The notes: generated by a model not told the origin, from the letters alone. Counted from the stretch's first letter, positions 11,836 through 20,275 are shown. The stretch: 64,000 nt of DNA from Pseudarthrobacter sp. W1I19 (GCF_030817835.1 NZ_JAUSZR010000001.1:434001-498000), one strand, 5' to 3'. A program made the numbers and translations.

Positions 11836-11988
11836 ATGGGACTTATCATCACACTGCTGATCATCTGGCTTGTTCTGTCAATCCTGGGCTTCGTGATCAA
11901 GGGCCTGCTGTGGCTGGCGTTCATCGGCCTGATTCTGTTTGTGGCCACCGCTGTGTGGGGCTGGCTGAAGCGCCGAACCAGCGTGTGA
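11836..11988 (+). CDS. Small hydrophobic membrane protein (50 aa)
   Basis: ATG at 11836 opens a 50-residue frame (MGLIITLLIIWLVLSILGFV... ending WGWLKRRTSV). It consists of two closely spaced hydrophobic segments and a basic C-terminus. Similar 45-55-residue hydrophobic proteins are common in actinobacteria and have no assigned role. The composition and positive-inside tail support a real small membrane protein. No strong RBS is visible; the upstream bases are CCCCC. Confidence 0.6.
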   Translation: MGLIITLLIIWLVLSILGFVIKGLLWLAFIGLILFVATAVWGWLKRRTSV

Positions 11989-12126
11989 TCCTTCCCGGCT
12001 AGAGACCGTGCGGGCCTGAAACGGCAGGGAACAACCTGGATTAGTGCGCTGGCCGTGTTGGGCGCATGGCTCCTTGAACTTTCGGGCGCGGGAGCAATAC
12101 CAGTGATCCAGGTGGCCCGCACTTGT

Positions 12127-12196
12127 CCCCGAGTTTTCGTCCAGATATGCGGACTTATGGGCTTCCCAGCCCTGCATATCTGGACAAAAACTCTGG
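12127..12196. repeat. Long imperfect inverted repeat in intergenic DNA
   Basis: GTCCAGATATGC (12139-12150) and GCATATCTGGAC (12174-12185) pair perfectly; the stem continues outward through GAGTTTT/AAAACTC to CCCC/GGGG with one mismatch and one bulged base. The total stem is about 23 bp with a 23-nt loop that itself can pair GGGC with GCCC. It lies downstream of the DUF3100 gene end (12206) and could act as that operon's terminator (A-rich/T-rich flank inside the stem) or be a small mobile repeat. Confidence 0.7.
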
Positions 12197-12205
12197 GGGG
12201 ATGAG

Positions 12206-13603
12206 TCAGTGCCAGAGGCCGAGGGCGAATTCCGCAATCACCGTGGAGAGCAGGAAAGACGCCGTGATGGCCACCAGGCCCACGGGGATGATCTTCCAGC
12301 CGATGTTTTTCAGCAGCGGGATGTCCTTGCCGAGCGACAGGCCCGCGAGGGTCAGCATCACGGTGGCGATGGACAGGAAGTCCACGGTTTTGACCGCGGC
12401 ATTCAGCGGTTCCGCCGCGAAGAACCACGGGCTGGAAATGTAGGCGCCAATGGTCGTGATGAAAACGATGGCCGAGATCTTCCGGGTGGCCTTCGCCAGC
12501 GCGATGCTGACCAGAACCAAAGCCAGCATGACCGCATAGCCGCCCACGATGGTGAGGCTGAAGCCCTTCGCCGCCACTGATGCCGTGGCGATGCCCAGGA
12601 CCGTGAGGACCGAGAGGGACAGCCAGAGCGGCAGTTTCATGGCTGCCGCGGACTCGGCCACGCGTTCGCGGAACCGCCGGTTTTCCTCCGCCTGGGCGGC
12701 CTCGCGGTCCACGTCGGCAGCAGTTCGTGCGGCAGGTGCACCGGCGGAAGCGCCGGCGGGTGCACCGGCTGTTACGGCTGCTTCTTCCCGGGCTGTCTGC
12801 TTACGGGTGAGGAGTTTGTAGAATCGGTCGGCCAGCGGCAGGGCGATGTAGATGCCCACATAGACGCCCAGGACCGTGGTGATCAGGTTGGACACGGCGG
12901 CCATGCCCAGGACGGCTTCCTGGTCCGCCGGGTAGCCCGCAACGATGCTCGCGGCGGACGCCGCCATCATGGAGCCGGACCCCACGCCGGCGCCCATCGC
13001 CAGGGCCAGCGGATCGAAGATCTTCCAGTTGGCCACGAGCGAGGTGAGGAGCGTGATGTAAACGGCGCCGAACAGCGTACCGAACACGTACATGGCCAGC
13101 ACGCCGCGGTACTGGTCCGAATCCGGCCCGTACTTCTCAGACACCATGGCGAAGGAGGGCTCGCGGTCCAGCGAGAACGTGGCGCCCACCGTTGCCTTGC
13201 CCATCCTCAGCAGCACCGCCAGGGGGAGCGCCAGCACGATGGTGCCGAGCAGGTGGCCCACCTCCTGGAGCAGCAGCGCGGGTCCTGCCTTGAGCAGGGT
13301 GGGCAGGCTCGGACCGATGTTGAACGCCAGCCGGGCCACCAGCAGCAGTACGGCCACGCCCACCAGGGCCGCCGCCACCCGCTGGAGGTCGATGCCCAGG
13401 GGCTTGAACTTCTGGATCGAGACCAGCAGGCCCAGGATGAGGCCCCACACCATGGGGAAGATGATGATGGAGCCGATTCCCACATCGATCTTCACCTGCC
13501 CGATGAACTGGACCGCCACGGCGATCACCAGGGCCAGGGCGGCGATCGGGATGGTCAGTTTGGTCCCGGCCTTATCAATCCGGGCTGTTTTGGTGGTGCT
13601 CAT
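12206..13603 (-). CDS. DUF3100-family integral membrane protein, probable transporter
   Basis: The 465-residue protein starts at ATG 13603 with AGGAAGG eight bases upstream; the frame is open further but that start decides. It has about 10 hydrophobic segments in two blocks separated by a hydrophilic Ala/Glu/Arg-rich linker near residues 255-300. Motifs such as GSIIIFPMVWGLILG and GAGVGSGSMMAASAAS fit the DUF3100 family, often found beside amidohydrolases and probably carrying their substrate or product. Its start overlaps the end of the M20 gene by four bases. Last gene of the RpiR-headed operon. Confidence 0.8.
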   Translation of the reverse strand: MSTTKTARIDKAGTKLTIPIAALALVIAVAVQFIGQVKIDVGIGSIIIFPMVWGLILGLLVSIQKFKPLGIDLQRVAAALVGVAVLLLVARLAFNIGPSLPTLLKAGPALLLQEVGHLLGTIVLALPLAVLLRMGKATVGATFSLDREPSFAMVSEKYGPDSDQYRGVLAMYVFGTLFGAVYITLLTSLVANWKIFDPLALAMGAGVGSGSMMAASAASIVAGYPADQEAVLGMAAVSNLITTVLGVYVGIYIALPLADRFYKLLTRKQTAREEAAVTAGAPAGASAGAPAARTAADVDREAAQAEENRRFRERVAESAAAMKLPLWLSLSVLTVLGIATASVAAKGFSLTIVGGYAVMLALVLVSIALAKATRKISAIVFITTIGAYISSPWFFAAEPLNAAVKTVDFLSIATVMLTLAGLSLGKDIPLLKNIGWKIIPVGLVAITASFLLSTVIAEFALGLWH

Positions 13604-14826
13604 GATGTGCCTTCCTGCGTGAAAGTACGACGGCGGTACGCAGCTTTGATGAAGCGGTCCCGTTCGGAGGGGGTGGAGGCGGCGGCCGCGGCAGTCCAGG
13701 CCAGCGCAACGGCTGCCTCGAACATCACGCCGTACGCCTCGGGAGTGTCCGCAAGTGCGGCAAACGCGTGCGAGTGGATGGGGACGTCCGCACCCGGGAT
13801 GCTGAGCCACGGGTGCAGGGACGGGATGACCTGGGAGATGTTGCCCATGTCGGTGGAGCCGCCGCTGAGGCCGGAGGACCGCGACGTGTCCTTGCCGAAT
13901 GCATCCATCGCGTCGGTCCAGTGCGCTGCGAGGGCGTCATCCTGGAGCAGTGGTTCGTACAGGGGCTCCGCTTCCTCGATGACCAGGGTTGTTCCCGTGG
14001 CCAGCGCGGCGCCTTCGAAGCAGTTCCGGACCCGCTGGTGCAGGGCCTCGTACTCGGGCAGGGTGAAGGCCCGGCATTCGAACTGGACCACCGCCTTTTC
14101 CGGAATGATGTTGGTGACGTGCCCGGCCTCGGCCACAAAGCAGGCAACGCGGTGGTCGCTGGGGATCTGCTGGCGCAGCAGGCCGATGGCCACCTGGCTC
14201 AGTACCGCCGCATCGGCGGCATTGACGCCCTGGTGCGGGGCCGCCGCCGCATGCGCCGCTTTACCCGTGAACGTTGCCTGGTACCGGCCCACCGCCTGCG
14301 CGCTGGTGCCGGTGGGGTTGTAGGTGAGCCCGTCCTGGACGGGGTGGACCATCAAAGCCAGCCCGACGCCGTCGAACGCTCCGCGTTCCAGCATCAGCGC
14401 CTTGCCGCCGCCATGCTCCTCGGCGGGGGTGCCGATGGCCTTCAGCGTGATGCCGAGCTCGTCCATCAAAGGGAGGAGGGCGAGGGCGGCGGCCACCGAG
14501 GCGCCGGCGATCAGGTTGTGCCCGCAGGCGTGGCCGATGTCCGGAAGCGCGTCGTACTCAACACAGAGCGCCACCGTCAGTTCACCACTTCCCGCGCTCG
14601 CCGAGAAGGCGGTGGGCAGGCCGGCCGTGCCGCGCTCCACCTCGAAGCCGGCTTCCTCCAGCAGGGCGGCAATCGCGTGGGCGGAGCGGACCTCCTCGAA
14701 AGAGATCTCCCTGAATGCGTGGATTTCCTGCGCCAATGCCTGGACGCGCGGTTTCCAGTGGTCGACGCCGTCTGCCAGGGCGCCGCGAAGGGCCGCCGGG
14801 GCGGGGGATGGGTTGGTCAGTTCCAT
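13600..14826 (-). CDS. M20-family amidohydrolase (AbgB-like peptidase/aminoacylase)
   Basis: The 408-residue metallohydrolase has the M20 metal site in EYDALPDIGHACGHNLIAG and GTPAEEHGGGKA, and the dimerisation domain with HAAAAPHQGVNAADA. This pattern is closest to amidohydrolases of the p-aminobenzoyl-glutamate hydrolase/aminoacylase branch, which release an amino acid from an N-acyl or amide conjugate. Start ATG 14826 is preferred over 14832 because the GGAAG lies 6 nt before it. Neighbours (aldehyde and hydroxyacid dehydrogenases, DUF3100 transporter) suggest that the released moiety is then oxidised. Substrate unknown. Confidence 0.85.
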   Translation of the reverse strand: MELTNPSPAPAALRGALADGVDHWKPRVQALAQEIHAFREISFEEVRSAHAIAALLEEAGFEVERGTAGLPTAFSASAGSGELTVALCVEYDALPDIGHACGHNLIAGASVAAALALLPLMDELGITLKAIGTPAEEHGGGKALMLERGAFDGVGLALMVHPVQDGLTYNPTGTSAQAVGRYQATFTGKAAHAAAAPHQGVNAADAAVLSQVAIGLLRQQIPSDHRVACFVAEAGHVTNIIPEKAVVQFECRAFTLPEYEALHQRVRNCFEGAALATGTTLVIEEAEPLYEPLLQDDALAAHWTDAMDAFGKDTSRSSGLSGGSTDMGNISQVIPSLHPWLSIPGADVPIHSHAFAALADTPEAYGVMFEAAVALAWTAAAAASTPSERDRFIKAAYRRRTFTQEGTS

Positions 14827-14863
14827 GGGCATCTTCCTTTGGGGTGCGGCGTTTCAGGGCGGG

Positions 14864-16411
14864 TTAGTAGGACAGGGACGGGAAAGGAGACCCGGCCGCG
14901 CGGGTGGGCACCCAGATGGCCTTCGTCTGCGTGTATTCGTCCAGCACGCCGGGGCCGGAGGAGCGGCCGTGGCCGGAATCGCCGAAGCCGCCGAACGGAA
15001 CCGCCACGTGGATGGTCTTGTACGAGTTGATCCAAAACGTGCCGGCCTTCACCTCGCGGGCCATATGGTGGCCACGGGACACGTCGGAGGTCCAGACGGC
15101 ACCGGCCAGGCCGAAGTCGGTGTTGTTGGCCCGGGCGATGGCTTCGGCTTCGGTGTCGAAGGCGTCGGCGCCCACTACGGGGCCGAAGACTTCGGTGGTC
15201 TCCAGCCGGTTGGCCGGTGTGACGCCGTCCAGCAGGGTGGGCATCACCCAGTGCCCGCCGGCCAGGGCGGACCCGGCCAGGGACTCCGGCAACGCTGCCT
15301 CTGTGACCCGGCGGCCGCCGTCGTTCATGCCCGCTTCGATGAGCGTGGTGACGGTGGCGAACTGCTGGGCGGTGATGATGGGGCCCACCTCGGTGTCGGC
15401 GCTGAGCGGGTCGCCCACCCGGAGGCGTGCGGCCCTGGCGGCCACCAGCTCCACGAACTGTGCGTGCACGCTGCGCTCCACAAGCAGGCGCGATCCGGCC
15501 ACGCAGGACTGGCCCGCACCGGAGAAGATGGCCGAGATGGCGCCGTCCGCAGCACGGTCCAGGTCCGCGTCCGCGAAGACGATGTTGGCGCTCTTGCCAC
15601 CGAGCTCCAGCAGGGCGGGAATCCCGGCGTGGGCTGCAGCCACGGCAACGCGGCGGCCGGTAGGGACCGAACCGATGAAGCTGACTTTGCCCACGCGCGG
15701 GTCCGTGGTGAGGGCTGCGCCGACGGTCTGGCCGAGCCCGGCGGCCACGTTAAAGACGCCTGCCGGCAGTCCGGCTTCGTGCGCGAGCTGGGCCAGCCGG
15801 ACCGATGATGCCGGGGTGAATTCGCTGGGCTTGATGATCACGGCGTTCCCGGCCGCGAGCGGGGCTGCGGAGTTCCAGCCGGCCGTGAACAGGGGAGCGT
15901 TCCACGGCGTGATGGCGACGACGACGCCCCACGGGACGCGTTCAGTGTAGGTGTGCCAGTTGCCCGGGACCGGGATGGTCTGGCCGGTCAGCTTGTCCGC
16001 CCAGCCGGCGTAGTAGCCGAACATTTCCGCCACCTTGACGGCTTCGGCGCGTGTGTCGCGGATGGGCTTGCCCGTGGTGGCGGATTCGAGGATGGCGAGT
16101 TCCTCCCCGTGCTGTTCCACGGCCCGGCTGACGTTGCGGAGGACGGCGGCGCGTTCGAAGCCGTTCATCGCGCCCCAAACCTTGGCGCCCGCCGTCGAAC
16201 TTTCCAGGATGGCGTTGGCGCCCTCGGCGCCGGGGTCCGCGTAGGTGGCGAAGGCTTCGCCGGTGGCAGCAGCGGTGAGGGTGATGGCTTCGCCGCTGCC
16301 GGTCACCACCGTGCCGTTGACGAAGGCGCCGAGGCCGGCCGGGAAGGCCGCGTCCAGGACGGTTTTAGCGGTGGCTGCCGAGGAGGAAGTTGGTGCTGTA
16401 GTGACGCTCAA
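14864..16411 (-). CDS. NAD(P)-dependent aldehyde dehydrogenase
   Basis: The 515-residue protein is a classical ALDH: cofactor motif TPWNAPLF near 168-175, general base Glu269 in LELGGKSAN and catalytic Cys303 in GAGQSCVAGSR, plus the C-terminal PFGGFGDSGHGR. It oxidises an aldehyde to an acid; the sequence does not fix the substrate. The N-terminus carries a Ser/Thr/Ala-rich extension of about 15 residues. It lies 33 nt downstream of the hydroxyacid dehydrogenase gene and 37 nt before the M20 gene in the same operon. Confidence 0.9.
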   Translation of the reverse strand: MSVTTAPTSSSAATAKTVLDAAFPAGLGAFVNGTVVTGSGEAITLTAAATGEAFATYADPGAEGANAILESSTAGAKVWGAMNGFERAAVLRNVSRAVEQHGEELAILESATTGKPIRDTRAEAVKVAEMFGYYAGWADKLTGQTIPVPGNWHTYTERVPWGVVVAITPWNAPLFTAGWNSAAPLAAGNAVIIKPSEFTPASSVRLAQLAHEAGLPAGVFNVAAGLGQTVGAALTTDPRVGKVSFIGSVPTGRRVAVAAAHAGIPALLELGGKSANIVFADADLDRAADGAISAIFSGAGQSCVAGSRLLVERSVHAQFVELVAARAARLRVGDPLSADTEVGPIITAQQFATVTTLIEAGMNDGGRRVTEAALPESLAGSALAGGHWVMPTLLDGVTPANRLETTEVFGPVVGADAFDTEAEAIARANNTDFGLAGAVWTSDVSRGHHMAREVKAGTFWINSYKTIHVAVPFGGFGDSGHGRSSGPGVLDEYTQTKAIWVPTRAAGSPFPSLSY

Positions 16412-16444
16412 TGTGGTGTTCCTTTGGGGGCTGGGGTTTGGGTA

Positions 16445-17416
16445 TTAGGCGACGGCGGAGGTGCCGGCCGGTGTGCCTGGTTTGGTGCCGGGTGCCGCGA
16501 TTGGTTCGGTGCTTGATGTGGTGCCTGGTGCTCCGGCGGGGGTGATGGCCGGGGCCACGGTCCGGGCGATCTCGGTGAAATCCGCCTTCGGGCCGAGCGC
16601 GACCAGGGCATCCTGCCACTGGCTGGCCACGGCGGCCAGGAGCGCGGGCTTTTCGCCGATCTGGGCGGCGACATCGACCGCGAGGGCGGCATCACGGGCC
16701 ATCAGGCCCAGCGAAAAACCGGAATCGTGCGTGCCGCTGAGCACCCAGTTGGGGTACATGTTGGCGGAGACCTTGCTGCCGCCGGACGCGTTGCTGATGC
16801 TGGCCGCGGCGGTGGCGGGGTCGATGCCGTAGGCCTTGGCAACACCCAGTGCTTCACCCACCGAGACGAGGTTGGCGGCCGCGAGCACGTTGTTGAGGAG
16901 TTTGACCACATTGCCGCTGCCGGGGCCGCCGATGTGGCTGTACTTCCCGCCCGTTAATGCCTGGAGGACGGGTTCGGCGGCAGCGAGGGCCTCGTCCGTG
17001 GCGCCGACGAAAGCGCTCAACGAACCGGTTGCTGCGCCGTCGCGGCCCCCCGAGACGGGTGCGTCCACGAAGGCCGCTCCCTGGGCCTGGGCAAGCTCGG
17101 CCATGTTTTTACTGGTGCCCGGTTCGGAGGTGGTGGTATCGATGATCGCCACGGTGCCCGGCGCTTTGAGGAGCTGGGGCACGGTGGTTTCCACGATGCT
17201 GGCCGCGGGCAATGACAGCACTGCGTAGGGCGTCCCGGCGGCATCCGCGAGGTTGGCAATGGTTTTGATGCCGGTTCGTTCCGCAGCAGTACGTGCCTCG
17301 CCGGAGGGGTCGAAGCCGGTGACGTCCCAGCCGGCTTTGTGGAGGGTGGCGGCCATTGCTCCGCCCATGGCGCCGAGTCCTATGACGGCAATCCGGCGGG
17401 TGTTCTGGTCATTCAT
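16445..17416 (-). CDS. Beta-hydroxyacid dehydrogenase (3-hydroxyisobutyrate dehydrogenase family)
   Basis: The 323-residue oxidoreductase has the Rossmann motif GLGAMGGAMA (13-22), the DAPVSGGRDGA substrate block (118-127) and catalytic lysine 172 in GSGNVVKLLNN, which define the 3-hydroxyisobutyrate/tartronate-semialdehyde reductase superfamily. ATG 17416 has AGGAG upstream; the longer open frame is spurious. The last about 35 residues are a low-complexity Pro/Thr/Gly/Ala tail, unusual for the family. With the aldehyde dehydrogenase it forms a pair like that of valine or malonate-semialdehyde catabolism, but the substrate is undetermined. Confidence 0.88.
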   Translation of the reverse strand: MNDQNTRRIAVIGLGAMGGAMAATLHKAGWDVTGFDPSGEARTAAERTGIKTIANLADAAGTPYAVLSLPAASIVETTVPQLLKAPGTVAIIDTTTSEPGTSKNMAELAQAQGAAFVDAPVSGGRDGAATGSLSAFVGATDEALAAAEPVLQALTGGKYSHIGGPGSGNVVKLLNNVLAAANLVSVGEALGVAKAYGIDPATAAASISNASGGSKVSANMYPNWVLSGTHDSGFSLGLMARDAALAVDVAAQIGEKPALLAAVASQWQDALVALGPKADFTEIARTVAPAITPAGAPGTTSSTEPIAAPGTKPGTPAGTSAVA

Positions 17417-17442
17417 GGAGGTGCTCCTGTGATGTATTGCGG

Positions 17443-18351
17443 TCAGTCGAGGTAGATGTCGAGGTCTTTCCACAGCTGCTGGGTGCGGCGGATGGCGGTC
17501 CGGCTGCGATCGGGGTGGGCTGCCTCCATGCCGGCGAGCAACCCGTAGACCAGCGAGTTCGCGGCTGTGACCGACTGGAAGAAGGAGATGCCCTCCGAGG
17601 CCACCACCAGCAGGTGGTCGGCGGCGGCTGCGAGGCGGCCGCGCCGCATATCGCTGATGGCGATGACCGTGGCACCGGCAGCTTTGGCTGCTTCGGCGGC
17701 CACGATGACCTGCCGGACGGAACGCCACATGTTGATCACCACCAGCACGTCTCCCGTGCCAAGGGTGTTCGTGCTTGAAGCCAGGTGGACACCACCGCGG
17801 TTTTCCAGCGAGATGGGATACCCCATCGTGGAGCCGAGGTGGGCCATCACGCTTGCGGGGCCGGCGAAGGAGCCAATCCCGACGACGGTGATGGACTTGG
17901 CAGCGGCCATCGCCGCGATAGCGGCCTCTGCTTCGTCTGCCGTATTTGATTCGAGGGTCAGCCGGAGGTTTTCAATGTCGTGGTTCAGTGCGTCGTGCAG
18001 GGGACTGCGGTGTTCGCCGTGCTCGGTGAGGGTGTCCTCCGTGGAAATCATCACGAGGTAGCGCGAGCGGAGTTCCCGCTGCAGGTCCGGCCAGCCGCGG
18101 TAGCCAAGGTGCTGGGCGGCGCGGACCACAGTGGAGTTGTTGACATCGGCGCGCTGCGCGATTTCCGCGATGTCCGCGTAGGAGGAGAGCTGCGGATTCC
18201 GCGTGATGACCTCCACTACCCGGCTTTGCGCCTTGGTGAGCGGAACATCCGGGATCGCGTCGCCGAGCCATGCCTGGGAGCTGTCCCCGGCACCGGTGCT
18301 GGCGTTGGCGTCAATCGCGGGGGCTTCCGCTTCTGCAGTGTTCGTGTTCAA
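17443..18351 (-). CDS. MurR/RpiR-family transcriptional regulator (HTH plus SIS domain)
   Basis: The 302-residue regulator has an N-terminal RpiR HTH domain (about residues 35-110, including SYADIAEIAQRADVNNSTVV) and a C-terminal SIS phosphosugar-type isomerase domain (SITVVGIGSFAG, then VVINMWRSVRQ and VIAISDMRRG). RpiR proteins usually sense a pathway metabolite and control the adjacent genes. It heads the leftward operon, 26 nt before the hydroxyacid dehydrogenase, and a duplicated GCAA-N6-TTGC element precedes it, so autoregulation is likely. The ligand need not be a sugar given the operon content. Confidence 0.9.
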   Translation of the reverse strand: MNTNTAEAEAPAIDANASTGAGDSSQAWLGDAIPDVPLTKAQSRVVEVITRNPQLSSYADIAEIAQRADVNNSTVVRAAQHLGYRGWPDLQRELRSRYLVMISTEDTLTEHGEHRSPLHDALNHDIENLRLTLESNTADEAEAAIAAMAAAKSITVVGIGSFAGPASVMAHLGSTMGYPISLENRGGVHLASSTNTLGTGDVLVVINMWRSVRQVIVAAEAAKAAGATVIAISDMRRGRLAAAADHLLVVASEGISFFQSVTAANSLVYGLLAGMEAAHPDRSRTAIRRTQQLWKDLDIYLD

Positions 18352-18377
18352 GGAAGACCTGTTCTGTAACGCAGATC

Positions 18378-18425
18378 ACTCTGCAAGTTCGATTGCATTA
18401 AATGTACTCTGCAATTTCGCTTGCT
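18378..18425. promoter_or_regulatory. Duplicated operator-like element upstream of RpiR operon
   Basis: ACTCTGCAAGTTCGATTGCA (18378-18397) and ACTCTGCAATTTCGCTTGCT (18406-18425) are direct repeats with a 28-bp period and 17 of 20 identical bases. Each contains the dyad GCAA-N6-TTGC. They lie 27-74 nt before the rpiR start. Two dyads close to three helical turns apart are a typical arrangement for an RpiR dimer pair or tetramer. Function is inferred from symmetry and position. Confidence 0.7.
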
Positions 18426-18495
18426 TCCAGTGGTTTGCGTTACCCGGATGTAAATCCTCGTTGTGGTGACCCGCTTCCCGCGGGACCATAGTGGT

Positions 18496-19134
18496 ATGGA
18501 TGCTGAATCTCCCAAGGCCTGGGAGCTGAGCCTTTCCCAGGCGTTCCTCCTTCTGGCAACCAACGATGCCGATGGCGGGGCAGAAATCACCCAGCCCGTT
18601 CTACAGGCGGGTGTGGCCGGGGCAATACTGGCGGAGCTGGATCTGCTCGGTGCCATCGAACTGCAGGGCAAGCACGTCGGAGTCACTGGCGCCCCTGTGC
18701 CCGCCGAGGTTCAGCACCACCTGGAGCTCATCCGGCATAAATCCAGGCCGCACACTCCCCATCGCTGGGTTTCAATCCTGGAAAGCCGTGCCGAGGTGCA
18801 TCGGATTTACGAGGAGCTGGCGGAGCAGGGCGTGGTGAGGCACGTCGGCGAAAAGCGCCTGGGACTGTTCAGGATTACGCGGTATCCGGAGCAGGACCAT
18901 GCCCCGAAGGCGGCGCTCCTCAAGGACATTCAGGCCGGGCTGGGAGGCGGAACAGCCGACGCGCGGATTACGGCCTTGATCGGTCTGCTGCACGTGACGG
19001 GGCTGCTGGAGAAGCTCTTTGCCGATGCTGATCATCACCGGGGCAGGGACATAGCCAACAGCCACTGGCCCTCCCACGCGGTCGCGGAGGAAATCCGGAT
19101 GATCGTGCTGGCGGAGGCGGAGGCGGCCACCTAG
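18496..19134 (+). CDS. GPP34 (GOLPH3-like) family protein
   Basis: The 212-residue protein has the N-terminal WELSLSQAFLLLATNDADGG and the later DLLGAIELQGKHVGV and RLGLFRITRYPEQ stretches that mark the GPP34/GOLPH3 fold, in eukaryotes a phosphatidylinositol-4-phosphate-binding Golgi protein. Bacterial members, abundant in actinobacteria, have no firmly established role. ATG 18496 is favoured; a GTG at 18463 is in frame but would extend into the region with promoter signals. It is transcribed away from the RpiR operon and converges on uspA at a shared terminator. Confidence 0.82.
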   Translation: MDAESPKAWELSLSQAFLLLATNDADGGAEITQPVLQAGVAGAILAELDLLGAIELQGKHVGVTGAPVPAEVQHHLELIRHKSRPHTPHRWVSILESRAEVHRIYEELAEQGVVRHVGEKRLGLFRITRYPEQDHAPKAALLKDIQAGLGGGTADARITALIGLLHVTGLLEKLFADADHHRGRDIANSHWPSHAVAEEIRMIVLAEAEAAT

Positions 19135-19177
19135 CAGTCTTTGCGGCAGCGCGCTCCCGGGAGCGTGCCTTAAACGC

Positions 19178-19216
19178 AAGCGGACGACGGCGGGAGGTTC
19201 CCGCCGTCGTCCGCTT
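19178..19216. terminator. Bidirectional terminator, ACGACGGCGGG family
   Basis: A perfect 17-bp stem (AAGCGGACGACGGCGGG and complement) with a 5-nt loop lies between the convergent GPP34 and universal stress protein genes. TTTGCTTTTG follows on the + strand. A second small palindrome, CGCTCCCGGGAGCG, lies at 19152-19165. Confidence 0.9.
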
Positions 19217-19244
19217 TGCTTTTGTTTTTATGTAAAGTGCGCCG

Positions 19245-19664
19245 TCAGTCGTCGTAGGTGTTGGCGATGTAGACGTCGCAGGGGGCGTTGTGCGCCACGC
19301 TGTTGGCCACGCTGCCCAGGAGCCGGCCGATGCCGCGCATCCTGCGGTTTCCCACCACGATGACCTTCGCGTCCAGGCGGATGGCTTCCTTGATCAGGGC
19401 GTCGGCCGGCTTGCCGCGGGCGGCCGAGTGGGTGATGGACACTTGCCCGGAGTTGGAGAGCGAGTTCGCAACCATCTCGGCAGCGTCCGCATTCGAGATC
19501 CGCACCTTGTCCGACCCGACGCCGAAGGTTTCGGCGCTCTCGGTCTCGAATGCTGTCACCACGTGCAGTGAAGCTCCCAGCGACGCCGCAAGGTCGCGCG
19601 CGGCCTCCGCAGCCTTCTTGGCGGACTCGCTGCCGTCCACGCCTACAACAACTACGTCACTCAT
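19245..19664 (-). CDS. Universal stress protein (UspA family)
   Basis: The 139-residue protein is a single UspA domain. The N-terminal VVVVGVDGSESAKKAAE and the C-terminal ATP-binding signature (VVGNRRMRGIGRLLGSVANS, G-2x-G-9x-G-S/N type) are present, so it probably binds ATP as a dimer. Start ATG 19664 has AAAGGAG nine bases upstream. It is a single-gene unit ending at the shared terminator. Its target in stress physiology cannot be told from sequence. Confidence 0.9.
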   Translation of the reverse strand: MSDVVVVGVDGSESAKKAAEAARDLAASLGASLHVVTAFETESAETFGVGSDKVRISNADAAEMVANSLSNSGQVSITHSAARGKPADALIKEAIRLDAKVIVVGNRRMRGIGRLLGSVANSVAHNAPCDVYIANTYDD

Positions 19665-19711
19665 GCATTGCTCCTTTACTGGTATCCGTTACTTGGCGTT
19701 CAGATGCCAGT

Positions 19712-20221
19712 CTAGAGAACGTGGACCGGTTGCCCCCATGTCATTTTGCGGATGGCGTCGCTTTGGAGTCCGCTGAGGGCGGCCAGTTCGAAGTCGTCCA
19801 TCGCGCCGAGCCGGCGTGCCGCGGCCAGGAGGGTCAGGCGCTGTTCTTCGAGTGCTGCCCTGGATTCCTCCAGCTCAGCGAGCTCGGACTTCAGGCTTGC
19901 GATGACCTTGAGCTGCTGCCCGGCGGGTTGGTCTGAGGGAAGCAGGTCGTTATACGTCAGGCCGATGGTCCGGATGGTCCAACGGGAAAGGCCGGCAGTT
20001 TGGGCCAGTCGGGTGACCTTGATACCGTCCCGGAGCGCCTGCGCAACGTGCTGGTTCAGCCGGGCGGACACGGGGCGGATGCTGCTGGCGTTGAAGGCAA
20101 GCCGCTGCCGGTTCGCCTTCAGCAGTGTGCGGATCTCCTCCGCCTGAGGGGCCGCCTTGTCCGGCCTGGGCGTTCCGCGGTAGCGGTAGTAGCCGGCGTC
20201 GCCATAGTGCGTAACGGCCAA
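19712..20221 (-). CDS. Putative helix-turn-helix DNA-binding protein
   Basis: A 169-residue protein if translation starts at TTG 20221, five bases after GAGGAG; the frame is open further but no better start is visible. Residues about 66-88 (GIKVTRLAQTAGLSRWTIRT) read as a helix-turn-helix, followed by a Glu/Leu/Lys-rich coiled-coil-like segment (about 107-140). A second HTH-like stretch (FELAALSGLQSDAIRKM) is near the C-terminus. It is divergent from the aminotransferase-aldolase pair and may control it. The family is unrecognised; regulator role is inference. Confidence 0.6.
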   Translation of the reverse strand: MAVTHYGDAGYYRYRGTPRPDKAAPQAEEIRTLLKANRQRLAFNASSIRPVSARLNQHVAQALRDGIKVTRLAQTAGLSRWTIRTIGLTYNDLLPSDQPAGQQLKVIASLKSELAELEESRAALEEQRLTLLAAARRLGAMDDFELAALSGLQSDAIRKMTWGQPVHVL

Positions 20222-20245
20222 GATCACTCCTCGGTTGGAATATTG

Positions 20246-20275
20246 CCGGATGGACCACTTACCCGGATGGGTCAC
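20246..20275. repeat. Direct repeat in the divergent HTH/aminotransferase promoter region
   Basis: CCGGATGGACCAC (20246-20258) and CCGGATGGGTCAC (20263-20275) repeat with a 17-bp period and 11 of 13 matches. The same intergenic region has the dyad ATAAG-N5-CTTAT at 20360-20374 and TTATG-N8-CATAA near 20318-20335. These are candidate operator sequences for the divergent HTH protein; which, if any, is functional is unknown. Confidence 0.4.
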
